Assembly (NCBI GenBank): GCA_003242115.1
Contig: QBMP01000227.1
Span: 1-7,366 of the forward strand
Length of the DNA stretch: 7,366 nt
Direction: 5' to 3'
DNA from: Phormidesmis priestleyi
Lineage (GTDB): Bacteria > Cyanobacteriota > Cyanobacteriia > Phormidesmidales > Phormidesmidaceae
Both the position numbers and the translations under genes were made by a program. Below, piece by piece: positions 1 through 6,786 of the stretch. Below the pieces are notes generated by a model. It searched no databases, was not told the DNA's origin, and worked only from the letters and a program-made list of their open reading frames with translations. Each line of letters begins with the position of its first letter. The stretch's first letter is position 1.

Positions 1-1
1 C

Positions 2-1489
2 AGCAATCCCTTCAACCACCCCGACGCTCAACGCCGCTTCCGAGTCATGACCAACCAGGAAGAACTCAAGCGCGCCCTAGACTACCCCTGGGAAAAGTGG
101 ACAATTTTCTTGCACCCTGCCCAGCAGCATCTAATCGAACGCAACTATAGCGGCCCTGCCCGCATCGCGGGTTCAGCAGGCACCGGCAAAACCATCGTTG
201 CCCTTCACCGCGCCGTCTTTTTGGCCCGCCTGCATCCAGAAGCGAAAATCCTACTGACGACCTTTTCTCAAGCCCTAGCTAATTCACTACACCTTAAGCT
301 AGATCGGCTAGTGGGTAATGAGCCTGATGTGCGCGATCGCATTCAAACCCTTTCCCTGCACAAAGTTGCCCGCACCCTCTATACACAAGCCTACGGCAAA
401 CCCAATATTGCTAACCCTGATGAAGTGCGATCGCTGATCATCACCCTCACCAACCAAACCGCACCCGGACAATTCTCCGCATCCTTTCTTTGGAACGAAT
501 GGAAAGACGTCGTTGATGCCAGACAGGTCAGCACCTGGGAAGCCTATAAAAACGTCAAACGGTTGGGCCGAAAAACCAGAGTCGGCAGCAAGCAAAGAGA
601 ACTGCTGTGGACTATCTTCAGTCAAGCGATCGCTACGCTTAAAAGGGAAAATCAGATCACCTGGTCTGGACTCTTTAAACAAGTCACCAATCATCTAAAA
701 GAGAGCAACACCCCACCTTTTGACTTTGCCATCATAGACGAAGCTCAAGACATTGGTATTGCTGCTCTACAGTTTCTTTGTGCGCTGGGCACACGCTATC
801 CTGATAGTCTCTTTTTTACAGGTGATCTGGGCCAGCGCATTTTTCAGCAGCCCTACTCTTGGAAATCATTAGGTGTGGATATTCGGGGGCGATCGCAAAC
901 CCTCAAAATCAACTACCGCACCTCTCACCAAATTCGGCAACAGGCCGATCGCCTGCTACCTACTGCCATTGCCGATGTGGACGGCAACATTGAAGAAAGA
1001 AAAAACACTCTCTCCGTCTTCAACGGCCCCGCACCCCAAATCAAAATCTGTGATGACCCAGATCTTGAACGTCAGTTTGTCGGCAACTGGATCGCAGATC
1101 GTCTCGCAGATGGACTTCAGCCCGATGAAATAGGCGTCTTTGTTAGATCGAATGAGCAGATTGAACGGGCGATCGCGGCCATCCATCGAGCAGGCGCTAC
1201 TCCCACCAAATTAAATAGTCAGGCGATGCCCGCGCAAGGTTGCATTGCCGTCAGTACCATGCACCTCGCCAAAGGTTTAGAATTTCGAGCCGTCGCAGTG
1301 ATGGCCTGTGATGATGAAATACTGCCCTTACAAGAGCGCATCGAAACTATCTCAGACGAAGCCGACTTAGAAGAAGTCTACAATACTGAGCGCCATCTAC
1401 TCTATGTAGCCTGCACCCGCGCTAGAGATCAGCTACTCATCTCAGGTGTAGATCCCGCCTCTGAATTTTTAGATGACCTTGATGCTTAA
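2..1489 (+). CDS. UvrD/Rep-type superfamily 1 DNA helicase, 5' end cut off by the window edge
   Basis: ATP-dependent helicase of the UvrD/Rep/PcrA class, expected to translocate 3'-5' on single-stranded DNA. Counting from the Met at 47, the motifs in order are: Q-motif-like HPAQQ (23-27), Walker A AGSAGTGKT (41-49), Ia LLTTFSQALANS (69-80), Walker B IIDEAQD (229-235), III FFTGDLGQRIFQ (256-267), IV INYRTSHQIRQQAD (288-301), V STMHLAKGLEF (403-413) and VI YVACTRARDQLL (453-464). All catalytic motifs look intact. The Met at 47 is probably internal. The frame is open from base 2, and the residues before it (NPFNHPDAQRRFRV) continue without a break into the conserved lead-in to Walker A. From memory, full-length relatives are about 690-700 aa, with a RelE-like domain at the N-terminus and the helicase at the C-terminus; that domain would lie outside this window. 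The C-terminus (ASEFLDDL) looks natural. The gene converges on pmbA. The helicase class is certain; the substrate is unknown. Confidence 0.93.
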   Translation, partial: SNPFNHPDAQRRFRVMTNQEELKRALDYPWEKWTIFLHPAQQHLIERNYSGPARIAGSAGTGKTIVALHRAVFLARLHPEAKILLTTFSQALANSLHLKLDRLVGNEPDVRDRIQTLSLHKVARTLYTQAYGKPNIANPDEVRSLIITLTNQTAPGQFSASFLWNEWKDVVDARQVSTWEAYKNVKRLGRKTRVGSKQRELLWTIFSQAIATLKRENQITWSGLFKQVTNHLKESNTPPFDFAIIDEAQDIGIAALQFLCALGTRYPDSLFFTGDLGQRIFQQPYSWKSLGVDIRGRSQTLKINYRTSHQIRQQADRLLPTAIADVDGNIEERKNTLSVFNGPAPQIKICDDPDLERQFVGNWIADRLADGLQPDEIGVFVRSNEQIERAIAAIHRAGATPTKLNSQAMPAQGCIAVSTMHLAKGLEFRAVAVMACDDEILPLQERIETISDEADLEEVYNTERHLLYVACTRARDQLLISGVDPASEFLDDLDA

Positions 1490-1534
1490 AGGCTTGTGGT
1501 TCTAAAACCGCTCTTCTAAAACTACTGATTCACA

Positions 1535-1565
1535 GTCAGCCAGATAGCTGGATCTGCTAGCTGAC
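1535..1565. terminator. Hairpin between convergent helicase and pmbA genes, possible bidirectional terminator
   Basis: An outer stem GTCAGC/GCTGAC (1535-1540 with 1560-1565) encloses an inner stem CAGAT/ATCTG (1541-1545 with 1552-1556) around a 6-nt loop, with a 3-nt bulge on the 3' side. It lies in the 192-bp gap between two converging genes, where a terminator is expected. No T-tract follows on either strand, so it is not a textbook intrinsic terminator. I see nothing else in this gap. Confidence 0.4.
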
Positions 1566-1681
1566 CTAACCCAGGCGGCACAGTAGGACAATAGTATTCT
1601 TTTCTATATTGGTGCAACAAATCCTGTGTCAAGCATCCAAAATCGGCTGAGCCAGCGAGACACAAGCTTTAAAAAACAGCT

Positions 1682-3025
1682 TTATGCTTCACCTGTAATA
1701 GATAGTTCGCTCACCCAAACCCGAGGACAAATGCCACCACTGGTAACTTCTGCTTCAGGTTCAATGTGTTGAATGTTTTTGAGCACTTCACGAAAATCTC
1801 CTGCGACCGTCGCTGACTCTACGCTAATGCGTTTTCCGTCTTTAATCAGCCAGCCGTCAAAAGGCAAAGAAAAGGAGCCTTGCAGTGCATTAACGCCCGC
1901 ATGAAGCGCTTGCAGATCGTCAACTAGCACGACGCCATCGGCCTGATCCAAATTGTAGGCATCGTCAGCAGCTTTTCCAGCTTCTACAACCAAATAGTTG
2001 AGCCCTACGCTCACCTTCGCGCCAATGCTGGCATGGCCTGTAGGCTCAGCGTTCATCCGCTTTGCCGTACCGGCACTGTGTAAAAAGTTCTTCAAAATGC
2101 CGTTTTCAATCAGGGGTAGGCGGCGAGTAGGGGTACCTTCACCATCAAACGTTTCTGCCGAGACGTTCTCAGAGTTCAGCTCATCGTCATACACCGATAG
2201 CAGCGGGCTTGCGACTTGAGTCTCTAACGAATCAGCAGTCGAAAGGCTGCGATTATCCAGAATGCTCTGAGCGTTATACATATTCGAGAAGGCGCTGAGC
2301 AAGCTCAAAAAAGCTTCCGCTGAAAACACAACTGGATATTTGCCAGAAGCAATTTTCTCGTAGTCCAAATGGCTGAGCGTTTTTTCAATAGCCTCTTTTG
2401 TACAGCCCTCTACATCGAGCTGAGCGAGACTGCTCTTAAATCGCATAGCTCCGGCTGCGCGAGGCTTGCGACCTTCCTGTTCAGTTTTACCATACAGATA
2501 AATAGAGGCGTAAGAACGCTCTTCACAGCGCTGTGCACCTTCGCTGTTGAGATAGAATCTCTCAATTTCTCGCTGGGCAATACCGTTGTAAGGAACAGAC
2601 GCGATCGCCTCATGCGCTGTTAAGACCCCTTTTTCTGCGCCTACCAAAGCCTCAATGAGATCGGGTACGGGTGCAGGTGTCACCTTGGGCAAATTGACCA
2701 CTACCGTCGGCGCTTTGGCCATTGGGCTAAAGTCAGGTGCATTCTCTTTAACGCCAAACGCGCTGGCTTCAAACGCTGTTTTCAAGGCCAGTTCCAAACC
2801 CGTTTCATTCACATCAGTTGTAGACGTTACCCCAATTTGATCTTGTTCATTCCATACGCGCACAATCACGCTAGAACGATTAGAAGCTTTGACCTGTTTA
2901 GGTTCGCCTTTGTCTACCTGAACGCTGGTTTCATCGACGGATGAGCCGTAGATGTCGTATTTGTGAATACTCAGCTTTTTTGCAATGGTTTCAGCTTGCT
3001 GCGCGATCGCTTGAATGTTAGCCAT
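1682..3025 (-). CDS. pmbA: TldE/PmbA, non-catalytic partner subunit of the TldD metalloprotease
   Basis: Member of the TldD/PmbA (TldE) family, 447 aa from the chosen ATG, against about 450 aa for E. coli PmbA. It is expected to form a cytoplasmic heteromer with TldD that cleaves unfolded or flexible peptides; in E. coli the pair matures microcin B17 and degrades the CcdA antitoxin. The HEXXXH zinc motif is absent: the equivalent region reads VVFSAEAFLSLL (232-243). This fits the structural, non-catalytic half. Family-typical blocks include DKGEPKQVKASNR (38-50), [21 protein letters not shown] (294-314) and a conserved C-terminal stretch ending in SELSITGEA. The start was set at the ATG at 3025 (MANIQAIAQQ) because homologues as I remember them begin MANI. 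A longer frame from a TTG at 3106 would add 27 residues encoded by degenerate repeats. No clear Shine-Dalgarno precedes 3025. The gene lies 114 nt downstream of tldD on the same strand, probably as an operon. Confidence 0.93.
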   Translation of the reverse strand: MANIQAIAQQAETIAKKLSIHKYDIYGSSVDETSVQVDKGEPKQVKASNRSSVIVRVWNEQDQIGVTSTTDVNETGLELALKTAFEASAFGVKENAPDFSPMAKAPTVVVNLPKVTPAPVPDLIEALVGAEKGVLTAHEAIASVPYNGIAQREIERFYLNSEGAQRCEERSYASIYLYGKTEQEGRKPRAAGAMRFKSSLAQLDVEGCTKEAIEKTLSHLDYEKIASGKYPVVFSAEAFLSLLSAFSNMYNAQSILDNRSLSTADSLETQVASPLLSVYDDELNSENVSAETFDGEGTPTRRLPLIENGILKNFLHSAGTAKRMNAEPTGHASIGAKVSVGLNYLVVEAGKAADDAYNLDQADGVVLVDDLQALHAGVNALQGSFSLPFDGWLIKDGKRISVESATVAGDFREVLKNIQHIEPEAEVTSGGICPRVWVSELSITGEA

Positions 3026-3037
3026 AGGAAATGAAGA

Positions 3038-3123
3038 GAGTTTGAAAGACTTTATGAGGAGTTTGGGAAGCTTTATGGGTATTTGGAAAGCCCTAGAAAA
3101 GCTCAAGGCGAGAGAAGCTCAAG
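3038..3123. repeat. Degenerate tandem repeats in the tldD-pmbA spacer
   Basis: Read on the + strand, a 21-bp unit occurs at 3038-3058 and 3059-3079 with 16 of 21 positions identical, sharing GAGTTTG and CTTTATG. A weaker third copy lies at 3080-3100. Next to it, GAAAAGCTCAAG (3096-3107) recurs as GAGAAGCTCAAG (3112-3123), a period of 16 bp. These repeats fill most of the 114-nt gap between the two cistrons and supply the sequence of the implausible N-terminal extension of PmbA. Confidence 0.55.
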
Positions 3124-3139
3124 ACAAAAGCGCCGAAGG

Positions 3140-4621
3140 TTACCGGCCACCAACCGTAATGTCATCTACCCTAATGTGAGGCTGACCGACGGTTACGTAT
3201 ACACTGCCGCTGACAGAGCCGCAGAAACCGGGAGCTAGGCTAATGTCGTTAGAGCACATGGAAATTTTGTTCATAATTCCCGTTGCTTCGCCGATTAGGG
3301 TTGCGCCTTTTAGCGGCTTCGTAATCTTGCCGTTTTCAATGAGATAGGCTTCATCGACTGAGAAGTTAAATTGACCTGTAGGGCCAACGCTGCCGCCGCC
3401 CATTTTTTTGCAGTAAATGCCTTTGTCTACCGAGGCAAACAGCTCGTCTACCGTGAAGTCACCGGGGGCAATGTAGGTGTTGCGCATTCGTGAGGCGGCG
3501 GCATGAGTGTAGCCCTGACGCCGCCCGCTGCCTGTACGCGGATGCCCGGTACGCATGGAGCCTGCCCGGTCAGAGAGAAAGTTCTTTAAGATGCCGTTTT
3601 CAATCAGCAGCGTCCGCTGAACCGGCATTCCCTCATCGTCCATATCAATGGTGCCAAAGGCTTCTGAAGAAAGCCCTTCATCCCAAGCGGTGAGATTTTC
3701 GTTGGCAACTTTTTGGCCCTTCTTGTGCATGAAGGGGGTGGTTTCTTTTTCAATTTGAGTGGTTTCTAGCAGGTGGCCGCAGGCTTCGTGAAAAATGACG
3801 CCGCCGAAGTGGTTGGCCATAATCACCGGGTAGCTGCCCGACTCTACGTAGTCGGCATAAAGCATTTTGCCAGCCGATTCGGCAACTTTGGCAGCGGTTT
3901 CTTCGTAGTCCCAAGCGGTGAGGAAGCTCGGATCGCCGGTATTGCCGAGGCGTTCGCCAATGGAAGAGCGATGCTCACCGTCGGCGCACAGTAAGTTGTA
4001 GCCAACGGACTGAGTGAGTCGAATATCGCGGGCAAAGGTGCCATCGCTAGAGGCGACCAGCACTTCTTGCCAGTCGCGGAAATAGGCGGCGCGGCGGGCC
4101 TGAACGTGGGTCGCTTGCTTAGCCAAAGCGGCGTTGGCTTCTAGAAGCACGTCGCCCATCGTCTGCATAGAAACGCAGCTAGCTAGCCAGTTTTCTTTAG
4201 CGCGGCTGGTGCCGTAGTCTCTCAGCGGCTCTAGGTTTAGCTCAGGGACGTGCGAATGAGGCCCTGGCAGTTCTAGACCCATGATGGCTAAGCCCTTTTC
4301 GAGCGCTGCTTTAAGCCCATTGAAGGATAGATCGTTGGTGCTGACGTAGCAGTCGGCCTTGCCTTTGAAGACGCGGACGCCTGCGCCAGAAACTAGGCTC
4401 GGTGAAATGCTGGTAATGGTGTCGTCTTCGGCGAGGCAGCTAATGTAGTTTTTGCGCTCTAGGAAAAATTCTACAAAGTCGGCACCGACGGCGCGGCCTA
4501 AGCCCAGTAGCGTGGCAAGGGGGGCGGCCCAGGTTTGATCAAAGCGATCAGGGGTGGCGCTGTAGGTGAGGGAAGGAATTTGCTCTAGGCGCAAAGGCTG
4601 TTCAAAAATGGCTGCTGGCAT
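3140..4621 (-). CDS. tldD: TldD zinc metalloprotease, catalytic subunit
   Basis: Catalytic half of the TldD/TldE protease, 493 aa (E. coli TldD is about 481 aa). The zinc motif HEXXXH is present as HEACGH at residues 278-283, inside [14 protein letters not shown]. In E. coli the third zinc ligand is reported to be a C-terminal Cys; C467 in PGFCGS sits at the corresponding distance from the C-terminus and is the likely equivalent. Other family hallmarks are the [14 protein letters not shown] block (370-383), [15 protein letters not shown] (406-420), [11 protein letters not shown] (438-448) and the terminal DDITVGG. No signal peptide or membrane segment is visible, so it should be cytoplasmic. 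The ATG at 4621 is the first in the frame. An AAGGA lies 13 nt upstream, rather far, and within a short dyad (4629-4642). pmbA follows on the same strand; the substrate in this organism is unknown. None of the 13 HIP1 sites falls inside this gene. Confidence 0.95.
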   Translation of the reverse strand: MPAAIFEQPLRLEQIPSLTYSATPDRFDQTWAAPLATLLGLGRAVGADFVEFFLERKNYISCLAEDDTITSISPSLVSGAGVRVFKGKADCYVSTNDLSFNGLKAALEKGLAIMGLELPGPHSHVPELNLEPLRDYGTSRAKENWLASCVSMQTMGDVLLEANAALAKQATHVQARRAAYFRDWQEVLVASSDGTFARDIRLTQSVGYNLLCADGEHRSSIGERLGNTGDPSFLTAWDYEETAAKVAESAGKMLYADYVESGSYPVIMANHFGGVIFHEACGHLLETTQIEKETTPFMHKKGQKVANENLTAWDEGLSSEAFGTIDMDDEGMPVQRTLLIENGILKNFLSDRAGSMRTGHPRTGSGRRQGYTHAAASRMRNTYIAPGDFTVDELFASVDKGIYCKKMGGGSVGPTGQFNFSVDEAYLIENGKITKPLKGATLIGEATGIMNKISMCSNDISLAPGFCGSVSGSVYVTVGQPHIRVDDITVGGR

Positions 4622-4628
4622 ACCGGTT

Positions 4629-4642
4629 CACAAGTCCTTGTG
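4629..4642. promoter_or_regulatory. 6-2-6 dyad overlapping the weak ribosome binding site of tldD
   Basis: CACAAG-TC-CTTGTG is a perfect inverted repeat with a 2-bp centre, 7 nt upstream of the tldD ATG. On the - strand the only Shine-Dalgarno-like sequence, AAGGA (4635-4639), lies within it. A protein bound here, or pairing in the leader RNA, could affect tldD-pmbA expression. The symmetry is seen; any function is inferred. Confidence 0.3.
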
Positions 4643-4853
4643 ATATCTCTGCCTTTTAGCTTACCAAATGTGCCACTCGATGGGGTGACTCAGCGAAGGC
4701 CGGTTTCCTCTACTTCTTTTACGCAACTTCAATTTTATGCAGCTTCAATCGGTTGGCGATCGCACAGCGGCAATGTCCTTACCAGCACAGCGATTTAAGA
4801 AAAGGGAGTTGGTCTAGAGTGGGCATAGCTGACGGCAAAATGAGCAATTAGCA

Positions 4854-4877
4854 GCAGGTGTCATTGCAGGTGTCATT
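4854..4877. repeat. Perfect 12-bp tandem duplication
   Basis: GCAGGTGTCATT occurs twice head to tail (4854-4865 and 4866-4877) with no mismatch. This suggests recent slippage or duplication. It lies in the intergenic region, with no ORF across it that I would call. Confidence 0.8.
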
Positions 4878-4952
4878 GACTGTATCGCTACGCTGGTGAG
4901 CTTAATTAGCGTGAGAACAGTCAAGCTACAGGCAACGGCAGAACTTATGCCC

Positions 4953-4979
4953 AGTTAGCCAAGTTAGCCAAGTTAGTAG
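4953..4979. repeat. 9-bp tandem repeat, three copies
   Basis: AGTTAGCCA is repeated exactly at 4953-4961 and 4962-4970, followed by a diverged third copy, AGTTAGTAG, at 4971-4979. Confidence 0.8.
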
Positions 4980-5048
4980 GTAGTAATGCTTGATACCCTT
5001 TTTGAACTACCCTAGAGCTTACGATTCAAGCAGTTACAGGCAGTCTCA

Positions 5049-5093
5049 GAGTAGACACGTAAAGAGTAAAAACGTAAAGAGTAGACACGTAAA
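5049..5093. repeat. 15-bp tandem repeat, three copies, just upstream of the MOSC gene
   Basis: GAGTAGACACGTAAA (5049-5063) and its exact copy (5079-5093) flank a variant, GAGTAAAAACGTAAA (5064-5078), that differs at 2 of 15 positions. The array is contiguous and ends 21 bp before the GTG start of the MOSC gene, so it probably lies in the promoter or 5' leader. It could be a regulator-binding array or simply a product of slippage. Confidence 0.85.
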
Positions 5094-5101
5094 TCAATAT
5101 T

Positions 5102-5107
5102 GAGGTG
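5102..5107 (+). promoter_or_regulatory. Shine-Dalgarno site that fixes the GTG start of the MOSC gene
   Basis: GAGGTG sits 7 nt upstream of the GTG at 5115, ideal spacing. The only longer start, the TTG at 5100, overlaps this site and has no binding site of its own, so the GTG is preferred. Confidence 0.7.
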
Positions 5108-5114
5108 GGCAACG

Positions 5115-5750
5115 GTGCAGATTATTTCTCTTAATGTAGGGCTTCCGCAAGAAGTGAGTTGGAAAGGGAGAACAGTTTCAACCGGCATTTTCAAATCGCC
5201 CGTTGAAGAACGAATTGAGATGCGAATACTCAATCTAAATGGCGATGCCCAAGCGGATTTGACCGTACATGGTGGCGTTGAAAAAGCGGTGTATGCCTAC
5301 CCATCGGAGCATTATCCCTACTGGCAGCAGCAGCTACCTGAGGCTGATTTGCCTTGGGGCGCATTTGGAGAGAATTTGACCACGACCGGGTTGTTAGAGC
5401 CAGAGGTGAACATTGGCGATCGCTTCCGTATCGGCACCACCGAAGTCATGGTTACTCAGCCGCGCTTTCCTTGCTTTAAGCTCAATCTCAAATTCAATCG
5501 CGACGATATGCTCAAGCGCTTTTTAGGCAGCGGCTTAAGCGGCATTTACTTTTCGGTCATCAAAGAAGGAGATATCGGGGTAGGCGATACCTTTACGCTC
5601 ACTCACCGAGATGAACACAATGTAACGGTTTCTGATGTCGTGAAAATTTATCGGCACGAAGCAGATCTCGCGGCAGTGCGTAAAGCGATCGCAGTTCCGG
5701 CCTTGGCTGCTGACTTACGGCAGCGCTTTCAACAGCAGTTGCCAGATTAA
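5115..5750 (+). CDS. MOSC-domain protein, YiiM-like
   Basis: MOSC (molybdenum cofactor sulfurase C-terminal) domain protein of the YiiM type, 211 aa from the GTG start. YiiM proteins are linked to Moco-dependent reduction of N-hydroxylated compounds such as 6-hydroxylaminopurine. The domain spans roughly residues 20-160. It contains LNLNGDAQADLTVHGGVEKAVYAY (39-62, the typical GDxQAD...HGG...AVYAY pattern), the FGENLTTTGL block (84-93), NIGDRFRIG (99-107) and the conserved Cys at 120 in TQPRFPCFKLN, the presumed cofactor ligand. The tail from about 165 (NVTVSDVVKIYR onward) matches the small helical 3-alpha domain that follows MOSC in this group. No signal peptide is seen, so it should be cytoplasmic. 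It is transcribed alone, divergent from tldD and convergent with murQ. The C-terminus LPD is encoded in a 15-bp unit duplicated just past the stop. The specific substrate is unknown. Confidence 0.9.
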   Translation: MQIISLNVGLPQEVSWKGRTVSTGIFKSPVEERIEMRILNLNGDAQADLTVHGGVEKAVYAYPSEHYPYWQQQLPEADLPWGAFGENLTTTGLLEPEVNIGDRFRIGTTEVMVTQPRFPCFKLNLKFNRDDMLKRFLGSGLSGIYFSVIKEGDIGVGDTFTLTHRDEHNVTVSDVVKIYRHEADLAAVRKAIAVPALAADLRQRFQQQLPD

Positions 5751-5781
5751 GAGTTGCCAGATTAAAACGGCCAAGATTAAA
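5738..5781. repeat. 15-bp-period repeat across the stop codon of the MOSC gene
   Basis: GTTGCCAGATTAA occurs at 5738-5750, where it encodes the last residues and the stop, and again exactly at 5753-5765. A decayed third copy, GGCCAAGATTAAA, lies at 5769-5781. The second copy repeats the stop codon in frame. This looks like a local duplication of the gene's 3' end. Confidence 0.75.
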
Positions 5782-5835
5782 CACGAACAATCTTCAACGA
5801 CTCGGCGGCCTTGACTGATGATAGGTTTAATCCTA

Positions 5836-5871
5836 AGCCGCCTTTAGCTTTTAGCGCTGGCTAAGGCGGCT
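5836..5871. terminator. Strong hairpin covering the murQ stop codon, probable terminator for converging genes
   Basis: AGCCGCCTTTAGC (5836-5848) pairs with GCTAAGGCGGCT (5860-5871): 12 base pairs with one bulged T and an 11-nt loop. The murQ stop codon (5844-5846) is within the left arm. It is placed to end both the MOSC transcript and the murQ transcript, although neither strand shows a following T-tract. Confidence 0.5.
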
Positions 5872-6749
5872 CGGAGGTTGCCGCTTTGGCTAGCGAGAAC
5901 TGCGATCGCATCCTCTTTTTTGAGTCCTGCTAGGTGCATTACTAGCGCCACTTTTACCTGTAAATCGCTGCGATCTAACAATTCACCGGCCAAATCACGA
6001 TCCAAACCGGTTAGATCGCAGAGAATGCGGATGGCGCGATCGCGCAGCTTCGCATTGGTCACGGCCACATCTACCATGCGATTGCCGTACACTTTCCCAA
6101 GCTTTACCATCACGCCTGTCGAGAGAATGTTTAAAGCTAGCTTCGTCACGGTGCCTGCCTTCAGCCGCGTCGAACCGGCCAGCACCTCCGGCCCCACAAT
6201 CAGCCGAATATCCACATCCACCTCTACCGGCACCTGATCCGCAGGCACACAGGCTATAAACACCGTCCCGGCCCCGCGCTGCTTGGCAGCTTTCAGCGCC
6301 CCATGCACGTAGGGGGTCGTGCCCCCGGCGGTAATTCCGACCACGATATCGCGCCGCGTCACCTTATGATCGATGATTGCTTCAGTCCCGCCTTCAGCCT
6401 CGTCTTCTAATGCTTCAGAGCTACGCAGCAATGCCGCTGCCCCACCGGCTAAAATGCCCTGCACCAGCTCCGGCGGCGTACAAAAAGTGGGTGGACATTC
6501 TGCCGCATCCAACACGCCCAACCGTCCGCTCGTCCCGGCCCCCACATAAAACAGCCGACCGCCTTCACGCAGAGAAGCCGCTGTCAAATTAATCGCTTGC
6601 GCCAGAGCCGTGCGGGCATGGGCTATAGCATCGACGGTGCGCTGATCTTCTTGATTAAACACATCTACCATTTCTAGCGTAGATAGCTCATCCAAATTTT
6701 GGCTGATAGGATTGTTCTGCTCAGTCAACAGATAACCGCGATCTTTCAT
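5844..6749 (-). CDS. murQ: N-acetylmuramic acid 6-phosphate etherase
   Basis: MurQ cleaves the D-lactyl ether of MurNAc-6-phosphate to give GlcNAc-6-phosphate and D-lactate, a step in recycling muramic acid from peptidoglycan. It is a cytoplasmic SIS-domain (sugar isomerase fold) enzyme. The product is 301 aa, normal for the family. The sugar-phosphate loop FYVGAGTSGRLGVLDAAECPP (67-87) is intact and includes the Glu at 84, which matches the catalytic acid/base Glu known in E. coli MurQ. Further hallmarks are GITAGGTTPYV (138-148), GPEVLAGSTRLKAGTVTK (186-203) and YGNRMVDVAVTNAKLRDRA (221-239). The start was set at the ATG at 6749 (MKDRGYLLTEQ), since homologues begin near RGHLLTEQ. A longer frame to 6917 only reads through the end of the DUF3110 gene in another frame. 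No clear Shine-Dalgarno is seen. It lies 37 nt behind the DUF3110 gene. No murP or anmK is in the window, so the source of its substrate is not shown here. Confidence 0.96.
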   Translation of the reverse strand: MKDRGYLLTEQNNPISQNLDELSTLEMVDVFNQEDQRTVDAIAHARTALAQAINLTAASLREGGRLFYVGAGTSGRLGVLDAAECPPTFCTPPELVQGILAGGAAALLRSSEALEDEAEGGTEAIIDHKVTRRDIVVGITAGGTTPYVHGALKAAKQRGAGTVFIACVPADQVPVEVDVDIRLIVGPEVLAGSTRLKAGTVTKLALNILSTGVMVKLGKVYGNRMVDVAVTNAKLRDRAIRILCDLTGLDRDLAGELLDRSDLQVKVALVMHLAGLKKEDAIAVLASQSGNLRAALASAKS

Positions 6750-6786
6750 ATCAGGTACCGATAAAAAACACAGAAAAAGAGAATCT

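Larger units (their letters stand above)
4622..5114. other. Repeat-rich intergenic region between divergent tldD and the MOSC gene
   Basis: About 490 bp with no gene I can support. The tldD genes and the MOSC gene diverge from here, so both promoters should lie within it. It holds the tldD dyad near 4635, one HIP1 site (4756-4763), three separate short tandem-repeat blocks (4854-4877, 4953-4979, 5049-5093) and the ribosome binding site of the MOSC gene. A weak candidate promoter for the MOSC gene is TTGATA (4990-4995), 17 bp, then TAGAGC (5013-5018); its -10 box is poor. Open frames here are short and lack ribosome binding sites. Confidence 0.6.

Noticed and set aside
47..49. ATG as the true start of the helicase gene
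   Set aside because: The frame is open upstream to base 2, the upstream residues read as conserved family sequence, and no ribosome binding site precedes this ATG.
308..694. Minus-strand ORF of 128 codons inside the helicase gene
   Set aside because: It is a frame shadow of the helicase, whose motifs in this stretch are continuous and convincing.
3026..3106. N-terminal extension of PmbA from a TTG start
   Set aside because: The 27 extra residues come from degenerate nucleotide repeats, the start is TTG without a binding site, and homologues begin at MANI.
2..4621. A toxin-antitoxin-like system joining the RelE-like helicase with TldD/PmbA, since TldD/PmbA can degrade the CcdA antitoxin
   Set aside because: The genes converge and share no operon, TldD/PmbA is a widespread housekeeping protease, and the RelE-like part is not in the window. 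The link rests only on adjacency.
4737..4817. Small ORF of 26 codons in the intergenic region
   Set aside because: No ribosome binding site, no recognisable sequence, and chance ORFs of this size are common.
5049..5093. CRISPR array or replication iterons
   Set aside because: The 15-bp units abut with no spacers and number only three; no cas genes, DnaA boxes or replication gene lie nearby.
5100..5114. TTG start five codons ahead for the MOSC protein
   Set aside because: It would overlap the good GAGGTG ribosome binding site, which is correctly spaced for the GTG at 5115.
5012..5233. Minus-strand ORF with a repeating LRVYS/LRFYS motif, considered as a pentapeptide-repeat-like peptide
   Set aside because: The repetition is the 15-bp DNA repeat read in frame, it lacks the A(D/N)LXX pattern, and it overlaps the MOSC gene on the other strand.
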